Origin: Kocuria flava
GTDB taxonomy: Bacteria; Actinomycetota; Actinomycetes; Actinomycetales; Micrococcaceae
Length of the DNA: 64,000 nt
Assembly: GCF_001482365.1 (NCBI RefSeq)
Contig: NZ_CP013254.1
Location: 2,666,001 to 2,730,000, forward strand
Direction of reading: 5' to 3'
Shown: positions 36,397-44,360 of the stretch, piece after piece
Position numbering within the stretch: position 1 is the first letter of the stretch
Layout of the letters: every line of letters begins with the position of its first letter
Translations under genes and position numbers: made by a program
Notes under the pieces: generated by a model
What the model was told of the DNA's origin: nothing
Databases searched by the model: none
The model's input: the letters and a program-made list of their open reading frames with translations, nothing else

Positions 36397-36402
36397 AGGC
36401 TA
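36397..36402 (-). promoter_or_regulatory. Possible -10 box of ettA
   Basis: TAGCCT on the minus strand, start site predicted one base before the ATG at 36389. GGAGGG in the same stretch makes this case ambiguous. Confidence 0.35.
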
Positions 36403-36478
36403 CCCTCCCGGCGCCCGGGCACGGGCGGGCCGCCGGGGTCCGGGCGCCCCGGCGGCCGCCCGGTGCGGGCTCCCCGCC

Positions 36479-36991
36479 TCAGGCGGGGGCCCGGTCCTCG
36501 CCGGCCCCGGCGGGCTGCGCCTCCCGGAGGAGCTCGCCGGTCTCCGGGTCGACGCCCTCGGGCGCCGTCCCTTCTGCCCCGTCCGCCGTGGCGGCGGGGT
36601 CGCCGGGCCGCTCGCGCTCCCCGGCCGCGGCGGCGGTGACGGTGCGCTGGAAGCACGCGGTGCCCAGGGCCAGGTCGTGGCCGATCGAGACGGCGTCGAC
36701 GTCGACCGCGGTGTGCCGGCCGTTCTCGCCGTCCCAGAAGCGGACCTTGAGCCGGCCGACGACCACGACCGGCTGGCCCTTCTTCAGGCTCGCGAGCGCG
36801 TTGAGGCCGAGGCCGCGGAAGGCCTGGACCGTCAGCCAGTTGGTGTGCCCGTCGCGCCAGGTGGAGCTCTGGGCGTCGAACCACCGCGGCGTCGAGGCCA
36901 GGCGGAAGGTCACGACCACGGTGCCGTCGGGCAGGCTGCGGGACTCGGGGTCGGTGGCCACGTAGCCGCGGACGGTGATCTGCTCGGTCAT
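36479..36991 (-). CDS. Single-stranded DNA-binding protein (SSB-like, OB fold)
   Basis: The 170-residue protein has an SSB-type OB fold in residues 1-110: TVRGYVATDPESR, VVTFRLAST, NWLTVQAFRGLGLNALASLKKGQPVVVVGRLKVR. The C-terminal third is Ala/Gly/Glu-rich and ends in EDRAPA rather than the DDDIPF-like tip of the replicative SSB, so this is likely a paralogue rather than the main SSB. GAAGGAGC precedes ATG at 36991. It is 89 bp upstream of ettA on the same strand, a common actinobacterial arrangement. Confidence 0.9.
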   Translation of the reverse strand: MTEQITVRGYVATDPESRSLPDGTVVVTFRLASTPRWFDAQSSTWRDGHTNWLTVQAFRGLGLNALASLKKGQPVVVVGRLKVRFWDGENGRHTAVDVDAVSIGHDLALGTACFQRTVTAAAAGERERPGDPAATADGAEGTAPEGVDPETGELLREAQPAGAGEDRAPA

Positions 36992-37235
36992 GGGTGCTCC
37001 TTCGGGCGGCGGCCGGACGGCCGGGTCGGGCCCCGGGTGCTCGGGGTCCGCCCAGCCTGACCGTCCCGACCCCGCAGGAGCGCGGGACCGGCGGCGCCTG
37101 TGGACGACGACGGCGCCCGGCCCGGCGACCGGGCTCCTGGGGAGCGAGGTCACCGGGCCGGGCGGGCCGCGGCGGGACCGTGGTGGCCGCAGCGGCCGGC
37201 GGCCCGCCGTCGTGCCGTGGTGCGGGCCGGGGCCC

Positions 37236-37466
37236 TCAGGCCACGAGGGCGGGACCGATGTCGATCCCCCCGCCGTCGACGTCGAGCCGGACGCAGTCGC
37301 AGCCCAGGGCCCGGCGGGCGAGCTCCTCGACCCGCGCGGGGTCGCAGTCCTCCCCGAGCCGGCTCGCGATGAAGTCGCGGGTGTCGGCCTCGGCCTCCTC
37401 GGACGTGTCGTAGTGGAAGTGGCGCGGTCCCCCGCCGACCCATCTGCGCGTGACGATGACGCTCAT
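37236..37466 (-). CDS. Small hypothetical protein
   Basis: Unrecognised 76-residue protein, starting MSVIVTRRWVGGGPRHFHYD and continuing with an acidic helix-like part (TSEEAEADTRDFIASRLGEDCDP) and CDCVRLDVDGGGIDIG. No signal peptide or membrane segment. The ATG at 37466 follows a GGGGAT stretch. Codon use (strong third-position GC) supports coding. An AT-rich patch at 37577-37602 upstream may carry its promoter. Function unknown. Confidence 0.6.
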   Translation of the reverse strand: MSVIVTRRWVGGGPRHFHYDTSEEAEADTRDFIASRLGEDCDPARVEELARRALGCDCVRLDVDGGGIDIGPALVA

Positions 37467-37576
37467 CCCGATCCCCCAGTGCTCTCGTGCCGGTGCTCGT
37501 GCGGCGCGCCCCGCCCGTCCCCCGGCGCGGGCGCCGCCCGGGGGCCGTCCCGCCCGGAACTGAGATGGCGGACCCC

Positions 37577-37602
37577 CGATGCTGATTAATGTATGCAAAT
37601 CC
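37577..37602. promoter_or_regulatory. AT-rich promoter-like tract
   Basis: ATGCTGATTAATGTATGCAA, about 70% A/T in a region otherwise near 75% G/C, lies 111 bp upstream of the small hypothetical gene. On the minus strand it offers TTTGCATACATTAATC, with TACATT as a possible -10. Operator or promoter role is inferred. Confidence 0.35.
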
Positions 37603-37737
37603 ACGGGGGTGTGCTGTCCCCTCTTCCGCGCCGGGACACGCTTCCGGGGCCGGCCCGGCGGTGCCCGGTCCCGGCCGGGTGCACCCGGGCCGGGACCGGA
37701 GGGGGCCCGGGCCCCGGGCGTCCCCGGGACGGAGCAA

Positions 37738-37763
37738 GCGCCCCGGACCGGGGTCCGGGGCGC
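37738..37763 (-). terminator. Terminator hairpin after tRNA-Arg
   Basis: Inverted repeat GCGCCCCGGAC-CGGG-GTCCGGGGCGC, 35 bp past the tRNA 3' end; nearly the same stem as in the 71-bp repeats after tRNA-Gly. Confidence 0.75.
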
Positions 37764-37798
37764 TGCGGGCGGGATCGGGGACGACGTGCATGCTCTGG

Positions 37799-37871
37799 TG
37801 CCCCAGGAGGGAATCGAACCCCCGACCAAGAGATTAGAAGGCTCCTGCTCTGTCCGCTGAGCTACTGGGGC
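37799..37871 (-). tRNA. tRNA-Arg (anticodon UCU)
   Basis: A 73-nt cloverleaf: acceptor GCCCCAG/CTGGGGC, discriminator A, loop CTTCTAA, T-loop TTCGATT. The closing pair of the anticodon stem is a C-U mismatch. CCA is not encoded. TGATAGACT on the minus strand (TAGACT at 37905-37910) is a likely extended -10, 27 nt before the tRNA. Confidence 0.95.
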
Positions 37872-37962
37872 GGGACACCGGGCCGGGCCCGGACGCCGCC
37901 GGGAAGTCTATCAACACGGCCCGGCCGGCACGGGTGCGGCACGGGTCCCCGACGACCGCCCG

Positions 37963-39528
37963 TCAGATGACCGCCTGGGCGGGCGGCGGGGAGTAGCGGC
38001 CTCGGAAGAGCCGGCGGGTGGCCGGGTCGATGAACCACAGGTACACCCCGTAGGACAGGGCGACGACGGAGGCGATCAGCCGGCCCGAGCTCAGGTCGAG
38101 GTCCAGGTAGGGGAAGACGTCGATCTGGTCGGAGACGGCGTAGACCATGAAGAAGGCGGTGAGGAAGAACAGGATGTCGACCTGCCAGTCGCTGCGGATG
38201 CCGGTGACGGCGAACAGGGGGATCAGCCACACCACGTACCAGGCCTGGATCATCGGGGACAGCAGCACGATCGTCGCGAAGGCCCAGGCGAGCCGGCGCA
38301 CGAGCTTCTCGTCGCGGCCGCGGAACATCAGCCAGAGGATCACGGGGACCGCGAGCGCCTGGAAGAACGTGTGCACGGTGTCTCGCCACTGCCCGGAGTC
38401 GGCGCCGATCGTCGCGGCGAAGGACGCGGCGAGGCTGCCGAGGAAGCCGACGGGGGCGTACCAGATCCACACCGAGCCGGGGGTGGACATCGCCGCGACC
38501 CAGCCGAAGCCGAAGCCGTTGACCAGGCCCATCAGCCCGAGCAGCGCCACGGACAGGGCGAGGGTGAGCGCCCAGATCACGAAGCGCCGCGGCCAGGACG
38601 CCCCGCGCCCGGCCCAGAGCAGGCCGATGAAGGGCAGGAGGACGAGGGTGATGGGCTTGATCGCCACGGAGAGGGTCACCAGGACCGTCCCGGCGACCCC
38701 GCCCTTCCAGGTGCGGTGCGCCGCGGCGACGTAGGTGCCGGCGAGGGCCAGGGCGATCATGATCGCGTCGTTGTGCACGGCCACCACGAAGTTCGTGAGG
38801 AACAGGGGGTTGGCCACGCTCAGCCACAGCGCGCGGGCGGGGTTGATCCCGTGCAGGCGGGCCAGCCGCGGGATCAGCCACATGCACGCGAGCACGGCGA
38901 GCACGCACAGGGCCCGGAACAGCAGCACGGCGGCGTCGGGGTCCGCCCCCGTGACGGCCACGACGAACTGCTCGATCCACAGGAACAGCGGCCCGTACGG
39001 GGGCGGGGACTCCGACCACATCTGGTCGGCGCCGAGCTGGAAGAAGTTGTCGATGGTGGACACGCCGTGCTCGTAGGGGTTGAGCCCGCTCTCCATCACG
39101 CGGCCCTGGCCGATGTAGGAGTAGACGTCGCGGCTGAACAGCGGCACGGCCACCAGCATGGGCGCCGTCCAGGCCGCGATGGCGGCGAGCACCCACCGGC
39201 CCGACCCGGGCCCCCACCGGTTGAGCTTCTGCCCGAGCCGCAGCCACTCGCGCACCAGCAGCATCCCGCCCACGGCCACGAGCAGGATGGAGGCGATCAC
39301 CCCCGTGGTCGTGTAGCGCATGGCGATGATCAGCGGCTCCTGGCGCAGCGGCGACACGGAGGCCAGCCAGCCGACGCCGAGGGAGCCGGCGAGGAGCATC
39401 AGGGAGCCGACGGCGCCCATCACGACGGTGCGCAGCGGCGAGCCGGAGACGTACTGGGAGCCGCCGGGCAGGGCGAGCGGGGTCCGCTCGCCCGCTGCGG
39501 CCGGGCCGGTCCTCGAGGTGGTGCGCAC
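37963..39528 (-). CDS. mptB: MptB-type polyprenol-phosphomannose alpha-1,6-mannosyltransferase
   Basis: GT-C membrane glycosyltransferase that extends the mannan core of lipomannan. The 521-residue protein has 12 or more hydrophobic helices and the extracytoplasmic loop motif LFSRDVYSYIGQGRVMESGLNPYEHG with the acidic residue typical of the family. AVHNDAIMIALALAGTY and VAIKPITLVLLP lie in later helices. GTG at 39528 is supported by GGGAGAG 2-8 nt upstream; the frame is open further left. Lipomannan is known from Micrococcus luteus, so the presence of MptB fits a Micrococcaceae cell envelope. Confidence 0.88.
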   Translation of the reverse strand: MRTTSRTGPAAAGERTPLALPGGSQYVSGSPLRTVVMGAVGSLMLLAGSLGVGWLASVSPLRQEPLIIAMRYTTTGVIASILLVAVGGMLLVREWLRLGQKLNRWGPGSGRWVLAAIAAWTAPMLVAVPLFSRDVYSYIGQGRVMESGLNPYEHGVSTIDNFFQLGADQMWSESPPPYGPLFLWIEQFVVAVTGADPDAAVLLFRALCVLAVLACMWLIPRLARLHGINPARALWLSVANPLFLTNFVVAVHNDAIMIALALAGTYVAAAHRTWKGGVAGTVLVTLSVAIKPITLVLLPFIGLLWAGRGASWPRRFVIWALTLALSVALLGLMGLVNGFGFGWVAAMSTPGSVWIWYAPVGFLGSLAASFAATIGADSGQWRDTVHTFFQALAVPVILWLMFRGRDEKLVRRLAWAFATIVLLSPMIQAWYVVWLIPLFAVTGIRSDWQVDILFFLTAFFMVYAVSDQIDVFPYLDLDLSSGRLIASVVALSYGVYLWFIDPATRRLFRGRYSPPPAQAVI

Positions 39529-39797
39529 TGCTCTCCCAGTCGTGCCCGTCCGGTGCCGAGGGGTGCCGCGGCCGGGCGGAGCGCGGACCCGAGGTCCTCC
39601 CGATCCTATCCCCGCCCCCCGGGCGGCACCCGCCGACGGGCCCGGACGGCACCCGCGGGCCCCGACGGGTCCGGACGGGCACTCGGGGGCGCCCCGGGGC
39701 GTGCGTGCGCCCCCGCCCCGGACCGGGACGGTCCGTCCGGGCGACCGGGACCGCCCGCCCGGGCGCCCCGCCCGACGCCCCGGGGCGGCGCGCACGA

Positions 39798-39803
39798 TAG
39801 ATT
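39798..39803 (+). promoter_or_regulatory. -10 box of leaderless orn
   Basis: TAGATT with its last T exactly 7 nt before the GTG at 39810; no ribosome site. The 280 bp between mptB and orn contain no other feature that I recognise. Confidence 0.5.
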
Positions 39804-39809
39804 GGCGGG

Positions 39810-40484
39810 GTGGCTACGACGAACGGACGCGCGAACACCAACGGACGCCCCAACGGGCGGATCGTGTGGATCGACTGCGAGATGACGGGACTGTCCCTGG
39901 AGCACGACGCCCTCATCGAGGTCGCCGCCCTGGTGACAGACGACGAGCTCAACGTGCTGGGCGAGGGGGTCGACGTCGTCGTCCGCCCCGACGAGGCGGC
40001 GCTCGCGCAGATGGGCGAGTTCGTGCGCGGCATGCACACCGCCTCCGGGCTGCTCGAGGAGCTGCCCCGCGGCGTGAGCATGGCCGAGGCCCAGGAGCAG
40101 GTCCTGGCCTACCTCCGCCAGTGGGTGCCGGAGCCCGGGAAGGCCCCGCTGGGCGGGAACTCCGTGGGCACGGACCGGACGTTCCTGGTCCGCGACATGC
40201 CGGAGGTCGTGGCGCACTTGCACTACCGGGTGATCGACGTCTCCACCATCAAGGAGCTCGCCCGCCGCTGGTACCCGCGCGCCTACTTCCAGGCCCCCGC
40301 CAAGACCGGCAACCACCGCGCCCTGGGCGACATCCGCGACTCGATCGACGAGCTGCGCTACTACCGCCGGGCCGTCTTCGCCGCCGACCCGGGGCCGGAC
40401 TCCGAGACCGCCCGGGCGATCTCCGCCGAGATCACCGCCTCGCGCACGGGCGCCGAGCCCGCGGCGGAGACCCCCGAGGCCTGA
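39810..40484 (+). CDS. orn: Oligoribonuclease
   Basis: 3'-5' exonuclease degrading the last 2-5 nt of RNA and pGpG. The 224-residue DEDDh protein has IVWIDCEMTGLSLEHDALIEVA (first Asp-Glu pair), LGGNSVGTDRTFL in the middle and KTGNHRALGDIRDSIDELRYY (final His/Asp). A ~15-residue Asn/Gly/Arg-rich start and an Ala/Glu tail lie outside the domain. The GTG at 39810 is supported by the -10 box 7 nt upstream. Confidence 0.97.
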   Translation: MATTNGRANTNGRPNGRIVWIDCEMTGLSLEHDALIEVAALVTDDELNVLGEGVDVVVRPDEAALAQMGEFVRGMHTASGLLEELPRGVSMAEAQEQVLAYLRQWVPEPGKAPLGGNSVGTDRTFLVRDMPEVVAHLHYRVIDVSTIKELARRWYPRAYFQAPAKTGNHRALGDIRDSIDELRYYRRAVFAADPGPDSETARAISAEITASRTGAEPAAETPEA

Positions 40485-40588
40485 GGCCCCGACGCCCGGC
40501 AGGGACCCCCGGGCCGCGTCCCCGCGCCGGTCCCCGGCCGGGAGCGGATCCCGGGCCCGTCCGGTGCGGAGCACCGCCGGCGATGGGG

Positions 40589-40594
40589 TACACT
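40589..40594 (+). promoter_or_regulatory. -10 box of tRNA-His
   Basis: TACACT, about 44 nt before the tRNA; no convincing -35 is seen. Confidence 0.4.
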
Positions 40595-40638
40595 CGTAGG
40601 CGTTGCCCAGCGGAACGCGCTTCCGCGGGGTGTCCATG

Positions 40639-40711
40639 GTGGGCGTAGCTCAGTCGGCAGAGCGCCTGGTTGTGGTCCAGGAGGTCGCGGGTTCAACCCC
40701 CGTCGCTCACC
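40639..40711 (+). tRNA. tRNA-His (anticodon GUG)
   Basis: Acceptor GTGGGCG/CGCTCAC, anticodon stem CCTGG/CCAGG around loop TTGTGGT, discriminator C. The extra 5' G (G-1) needed for His identity is encoded at 40638. CCA is not encoded. Confidence 0.97.
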
Positions 40712-40720
40712 CTTCGCGCG

Positions 40721-40753
40721 AAAGGCCGCCCCGGGGTCCCCGGGGCGGCCTTT
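40721..40753 (+). terminator. Terminator after tRNA-His
   Basis: Perfect inverted repeat AAAGGCCGCCCCGGGG-T-CCCCGGGGCGGCCTTT, ending in TTT, 10 bp past the tRNA. Confidence 0.85.
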
Positions 40754-40808
40754 CGTCGTCGTCCGTCCCCGTCCCCCGCGCCGCCGGCGCGGTGAGAGGA
40801 AGACCGCC

Positions 40809-41381
40809 GTGGCCGTCCGTCCCGTGGTGATCACCGGAACCCCCGTCCTGCACCGTCCCGCCGCCCGGGTCACCGCGTTCGACGACGAGCTGCGCGCCCT
40901 GGTCGAGGACATGTACGAGACGATGGACGCCGCCCACGGCGTGGGCCTGGCGGCCCCGCAGATCGGCGTGGGCCTGCGGATCTTCACCTACGCCTTCCGC
41001 AACGACGACGGCGTCCCCCCGCGCGGCGTCCTGGTCAACCCGGTCCTGACCCTGGGGAAGGTCTCGCAGGAGGCCCCCGACCCGGACGAGGAGGCCGAGG
41101 GCTGCCTGTCCGTGCCCGGGCACAGCTGGCCGCTCAAGCGCGCCGACTGGGTGCGGGTGGCCGGCTTCGACGCCGGGGGCCGCCCCGTGGACTTCGAGGC
41201 CAACGGGTGGTTCGCCCGCGTCATGCAGCACGAGTACGACCACCTCGACGGCAAGCTCTACGTCGACCGGCTCAACGACAAGTGGGGCCGCAGGGCGCGC
41301 AGGGCGGTCAAGGCCGAGGGCTGGGGCCACGGCGGGAGCAGCTGGCTGCCGGGCGTCGACGAGGACCCCTTCGGCCACTGA
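40809..41381 (+). CDS. def: Peptide deformylase
   Basis: Removes the N-formyl group from new proteins. The 190 residues hold all three signatures: GVGLAAPQIG, EGCLSVPG with ligand Cys99, and QHEYDHLDG with His141, His145 and the catalytic Glu. The start GTG at 40809 follows GAGAGGAAG. An ~20-residue C-terminal basic/Gly extension is typical of actinobacterial versions. It is preceded by tRNA-His and its terminator, and converges with yaaA; I see only a weak hairpin between them. Confidence 0.97.
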   Translation: MAVRPVVITGTPVLHRPAARVTAFDDELRALVEDMYETMDAAHGVGLAAPQIGVGLRIFTYAFRNDDGVPPRGVLVNPVLTLGKVSQEAPDPDEEAEGCLSVPGHSWPLKRADWVRVAGFDAGGRPVDFEANGWFARVMQHEYDHLDGKLYVDRLNDKWGRRARRAVKAEGWGHGGSSWLPGVDEDPFGH

Positions 41382-41442
41382 CCCGCACCACCGGGGCGGG
41401 GCCGCTCCCGTCCGCGGAGGCGGCCCGCGCCCGGAACGGGGC

Positions 41443-42216
41443 TCAGTCCTCGGTGCGCACCACCACGAGCTCCCCGGCGGAGCGGGCCGTCGGCCCGGTG
41501 AGCTCGGCGTCCCAGCGCTCGCGGGCGGCCGCGAGCAGCTCCTGCGGCGACCGCGCCGGACGCCCCGCGGCGGCGCGCTCGACGAGGTGGCGGGCGAGCA
41601 GCCCGCGGGTGTGCTTGGCCATGTGCGAGACCACCGTCCGCTTCCCGTCCCGTTCCCGGACGACCTTCACCGCCACCGTCCGCTCCCGGGGACCGCGCCA
41701 GGCCGCGGCGTAGGCCGCCGACCGGCAGTCGACCACGACCCCGTCCCCGGCCGCCGGGCCCAGGACGGCGGGCAGGTGGCGCTTCCAGTGGGCGGCGAGC
41801 CGGCCCAGTCCGGGCAGCTGCGTGCCCATGGACAGCCGGTAGGCGGGGATCCGGTCGGCGGGCCGCACCGCGCCCCACAGCGCCGAGACGACGACGAGCG
41901 AGGCCTCCGCCGCCGCCCGCTGCGCGGGGGTGAGCCCCGCGGGGTCGAGGGCGTCGTAGAGCACGCCGGTGTAGACCTCCAGGGCCGGTGCGGCCGGTTC
42001 CTGCGCCAGCCGGGTGTTGCGCTCCACCTCGGGGCGCAGCCGCTCCCCCACCCCCAGGACCTCGAGGGCGTCGGCCCGGGCGCTCGCCCGCTCCAGGTGC
42101 GCGAGGACCTCGCGGCGGGCGGCCCCCAGCTCGGGGAAGGACAGGGTGTCCGGGCCGGCGGGGGCGCCGGCGGCGGGGGCGGTCTTGGTCTCGGAGGGCG
42201 GCAGCAGGATCAGCAC
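41443..42216 (-). CDS. yaaA: YaaA family peroxide-stress protein
   Basis: Member of the DUF328/UPF0246 family; E. coli YaaA lowers free iron and DNA damage under H2O2. The 257-residue protein begins MLILLPPSETKTAP and contains YTGVLYDALD, VVVSALWGAVRPADRIPAYRLSMG, VVVDCRSAAYAAAW and SHMAKHTRGLLARHL, the conserved blocks of the family. The GTG at 42216 has a TAGACT box exactly 7 nt upstream, so it is probably leaderless. Its biochemical activity is not settled in the literature that I know. Confidence 0.92.
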   Translation of the reverse strand: MLILLPPSETKTAPAAGAPAGPDTLSFPELGAARREVLAHLERASARADALEVLGVGERLRPEVERNTRLAQEPAAPALEVYTGVLYDALDPAGLTPAQRAAAEASLVVVSALWGAVRPADRIPAYRLSMGTQLPGLGRLAAHWKRHLPAVLGPAAGDGVVVDCRSAAYAAAWRGPRERTVAVKVVRERDGKRTVVSHMAKHTRGLLARHLVERAAAGRPARSPQELLAAARERWDAELTGPTARSAGELVVVRTED

Positions 42217-42222
42217 CGCAGC

Positions 42223-42228
42223 AGTCTA
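42223..42228 (-). promoter_or_regulatory. -10 box of leaderless yaaA
   Basis: TAGACT on the minus strand, predicted start site exactly on the GTG at 42216. Confidence 0.5.
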
Positions 42229-42342
42229 GTGCGCCGGCCCGGGCCCCGCCGTGCCCGCCCGGGGCCGTCCCGGATCCGCCGGAACGCCGTCCCGGACCGG
42301 GGACCCGCAGCACCGCACGCCCGCGGGCGCCGGACTCCCGGC

Positions 42343-42939
42343 TCAGCCCCGGACCAGGCCCACGGCCAGGACGAGCATGACCACCCCGACGCCCAGGTCG
42401 ACCGCCCGCCACGTCCGGGGGCTGTCCAGCACGCCCGACAGCGCGCGGGCACCCCAGCCCAGGGCGGAGAACCACACGAGGCTGCCCGTCACGGCGCCGG
42501 CGGCGAAGACCCAGCGCCCGCCCGCGCCCTCCTGGTTGGCGAGACCCCCGAGCAGCACCACGGTGTCCAGGTAGACGTGGGGGTTCAGCCAGGTCAGCGC
42601 GAGCGTCGTGGCCACGACCGTCCCGCGCGAGCGCGGCGCCTGCGCGGCCGGCGCCGCCGGCCGCAGCGCCGAGGCGAAGGAGCGCGCCGCCCACCAGGCC
42701 AGGTAGGCCGCCCCGCCCCAGCGCAGCACCTCCAGGGCCGTCGGGAACCGGACCACGAGCGCGCCGATCCCGGCCGTGCCGCCGAGGATGAGCACGGCGT
42801 CGCTCGCCGCGCACAGGGCCACCACCACGCCCACGTGCTCGCGCCGGACGCCCTGGCGCAGCACGAACGCGTTCTGCGCCCCGATCGCGACGATCAGCGC
42901 CAGCCCGGTCACGAGGCCCGTGCCCCAGATGCTCCACAT
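42343..42939 (-). CDS. lysE: LysE/ArgO family basic amino acid exporter
   Basis: Inner-membrane exporter of L-lysine/L-arginine. The 198-residue protein has about six hydrophobic segments and the family start IVAIGAQNAFVLRQGVRREHV, followed by ALTWLNPHVYLDTVVLLGG, the second conserved block. It is divergent from a LysR regulator with a 71-bp gap, the standard lysE-lysG layout in Corynebacterium. ATG at 42939 lies 8 nt after a TAGCGT box, so the message is nearly leaderless. Confidence 0.93.
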   Translation of the reverse strand: MWSIWGTGLVTGLALIVAIGAQNAFVLRQGVRREHVGVVVALCAASDAVLILGGTAGIGALVVRFPTALEVLRWGGAAYLAWWAARSFASALRPAAPAAQAPRSRGTVVATTLALTWLNPHVYLDTVVLLGGLANQEGAGGRWVFAAGAVTGSLVWFSALGWGARALSGVLDSPRTWRAVDLGVGVVMLVLAVGLVRG

Positions 42940-42947
42940 GCCGTCGA

Positions 42948-42976
42948 ACGCTAGTGTCGCGGCGCGGTGCAGACAA
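42948..42976 (-). promoter_or_regulatory. lysE promoter
   Basis: TTGTCT (42971-42976) and TAGCGT (42948-42953) on the minus strand with a 17-bp spacer; start site near 42941, two bases before the ATG. Confidence 0.6.
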
Positions 42977-42998
42977 ACGAAGGATCCTGAGCCTTCAT

Positions 42999-43004
42999 TA
43001 GACT
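42999..43004 (+). promoter_or_regulatory. -10 box of leaderless lysG
   Basis: TAGACT with its last T exactly 7 nt before the ATG at 43011. The imperfect repeat GAAGG-N8-CCTTC (42979-42996) between the two promoters is a candidate regulator site. Confidence 0.5.
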
Positions 43005-43010
43005 TTCTTC

Positions 43011-43928
43011 ATGCACCTCGAGCACCTGCGCGCCCTGACCGCCGTCGTCGACGAGGAGTCCTTCGAGGCGGCCGCCGACCTGCTCCGGATCTCGCCCTCG
43101 GCCGTGAGCCAGCGGATCAAGGCCCTCGAGGCCTCCGTGGGACAGGTCGTGGTGCGCCGCGGCAGCCCCTGCACCCCCACGGAGGCCGGCGCCGTGCTGC
43201 TGCGCACGGCCCGGCAGGTGCAGCTGCTCGAGGCCGAGGCCCGGCACGCCCTCGGTCTGGGCGCGGCCGACCGGACGGTCACGCCGGTGGCCGTCAACGC
43301 CGACTCCCTCGCCACCTGGTTCGTGCCCGTCCTGGCCGAGGCGGCCGGCTGGGCGGACACGGTCCTGGACCTGCGGGTGGAGGACCAGGACCACAGCAGC
43401 CGGCTGCTGCGCGGCGGGGAGGTCCTCGCGGCCGTGACCTCGGACCCCGCGCCGGTGGGCGGGTGCCGGGTCGAGCCGCTGGGGGCGATGCGCTACCTGC
43501 CGGTCGCAGCCCCCGGGCTGCTCCGCCGCTGGGGCGCCGGTCCGGCGGCCGCGACGGGCGCCGCGGGCCTCGACTGGGCCCGCGTCCCCGTGCTGCGCTT
43601 CAACGGCAAGGACGACCTGCAGCTGCGCGCCCTGCGCGCCCTGGGACTCGACCGCTCCCCGCCGGCGCACACCGTCCCCTCCTCGGAGGCGTTCCTCGCC
43701 GCCGTGCGGGCGGGCCTGGGGTGGGGCATGGTCCCCGAGCTCCAGCTGGGTGCGGAGCTCGCCGACGGCTCCCTGGTCCTGCTCGCGGAGCACGCCCCCG
43801 AGGACGTCGTGCTGCACTGGCAGACCTGGACGCTGGCGTCCGGGCGGCTGGACCGGCTCGCCGCGGCCGTGCGGGACGCGGCCCGGCGGCGGCTGCGCCC
43901 GGCGCCCGCGGTGCCGTCCGGCGGGTAG
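43011..43928 (+). CDS. lysG: LysR-type regulator (LysG/ArgP) of the divergent exporter
   Basis: Activates export genes when Lys, Arg or His accumulate. The 305-residue protein has an N-terminal winged helix (MHLEHLRALTAVVDEESFEAAAD, ISPSAVSQRIKALE) and an effector domain with VAVNADSLATWFVP, the ArgP/IciA hallmark. Normal length. The 71-bp divergent intergenic region to lysE contains both leaderless promoters, so one bound dimer could control both. Effector specificity is inferred from the neighbour. Confidence 0.92.
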   Translation: MHLEHLRALTAVVDEESFEAAADLLRISPSAVSQRIKALEASVGQVVVRRGSPCTPTEAGAVLLRTARQVQLLEAEARHALGLGAADRTVTPVAVNADSLATWFVPVLAEAAGWADTVLDLRVEDQDHSSRLLRGGEVLAAVTSDPAPVGGCRVEPLGAMRYLPVAAPGLLRRWGAGPAAATGAAGLDWARVPVLRFNGKDDLQLRALRALGLDRSPPAHTVPSSEAFLAAVRAGLGWGMVPELQLGAELADGSLVLLAEHAPEDVVLHWQTWTLASGRLDRLAAAVRDAARRRLRPAPAVPSGG

Positions 43929-43937
43929 ACTGGGCGG

Positions 43938-44325
43938 CGGACAGGCCGGCCGGGTGACCGCGGGCCGCGGCCCCCGGGGCCGCGGCGCGAGGAAAGTCCG
44001 GGCTCCGCAGAGCAGGATGGTGGGCAACGCCCACTCGGGGGAACCCGCAGGACAGTGCCACAGAGAACAGACCGCCCGCACCGCCGGTGCGGGTGAGGGT
44101 GAAAAGGTGGTGTAAGAGACCACCAGCGCGCCGGGTGACCGGCGCGGCTCGGTAAACCCCATCCGGAGCAAGGTCGGACAGGGTGCGCTCGAGGGCTGCT
44201 CGCCCGAGCACCCGGGTGGACCGCTCGAGCCCGCCGGCAACGGCGGGCCTAGATGGATGGTCACCGCCACGGTCCGGGCAACCGGCCGTGCGCACAGAAC
44301 CCGGCTTACAGGCCGGCCTGTCCCC
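43938..44325 (+). ncRNA. rnpB: RNase P RNA, bacterial type A
   Basis: Catalytic RNA that matures tRNA 5' ends. The ends GGACAGGCCGGCC (43939-43951) and GGCCGGCCTGTCC (44311-44323) pair to form P1. Conserved core elements are present in order: GAGGAAAGTCCGGGCTCC near 43991, the GGGTGAAAAGGTG region, GGTAAACCCCATCCGGAGCAAG, and CACAGAACCCGGCTTACAGG at the 3' end. It begins about 10 bp after lysG and converges with the zinc-ribbon gene. Ends are approximate by a few bases. Confidence 0.97.
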
Positions 44326-44360
44326 CGCTCCTCCCGCGTGCCCGTGCGCACCGGCCCGCC

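Noticed and set aside
41391..41434. Possible terminator between def and yaaA
   Set aside because: Only about seven contiguous base pairs form; too weak to list as a feature.
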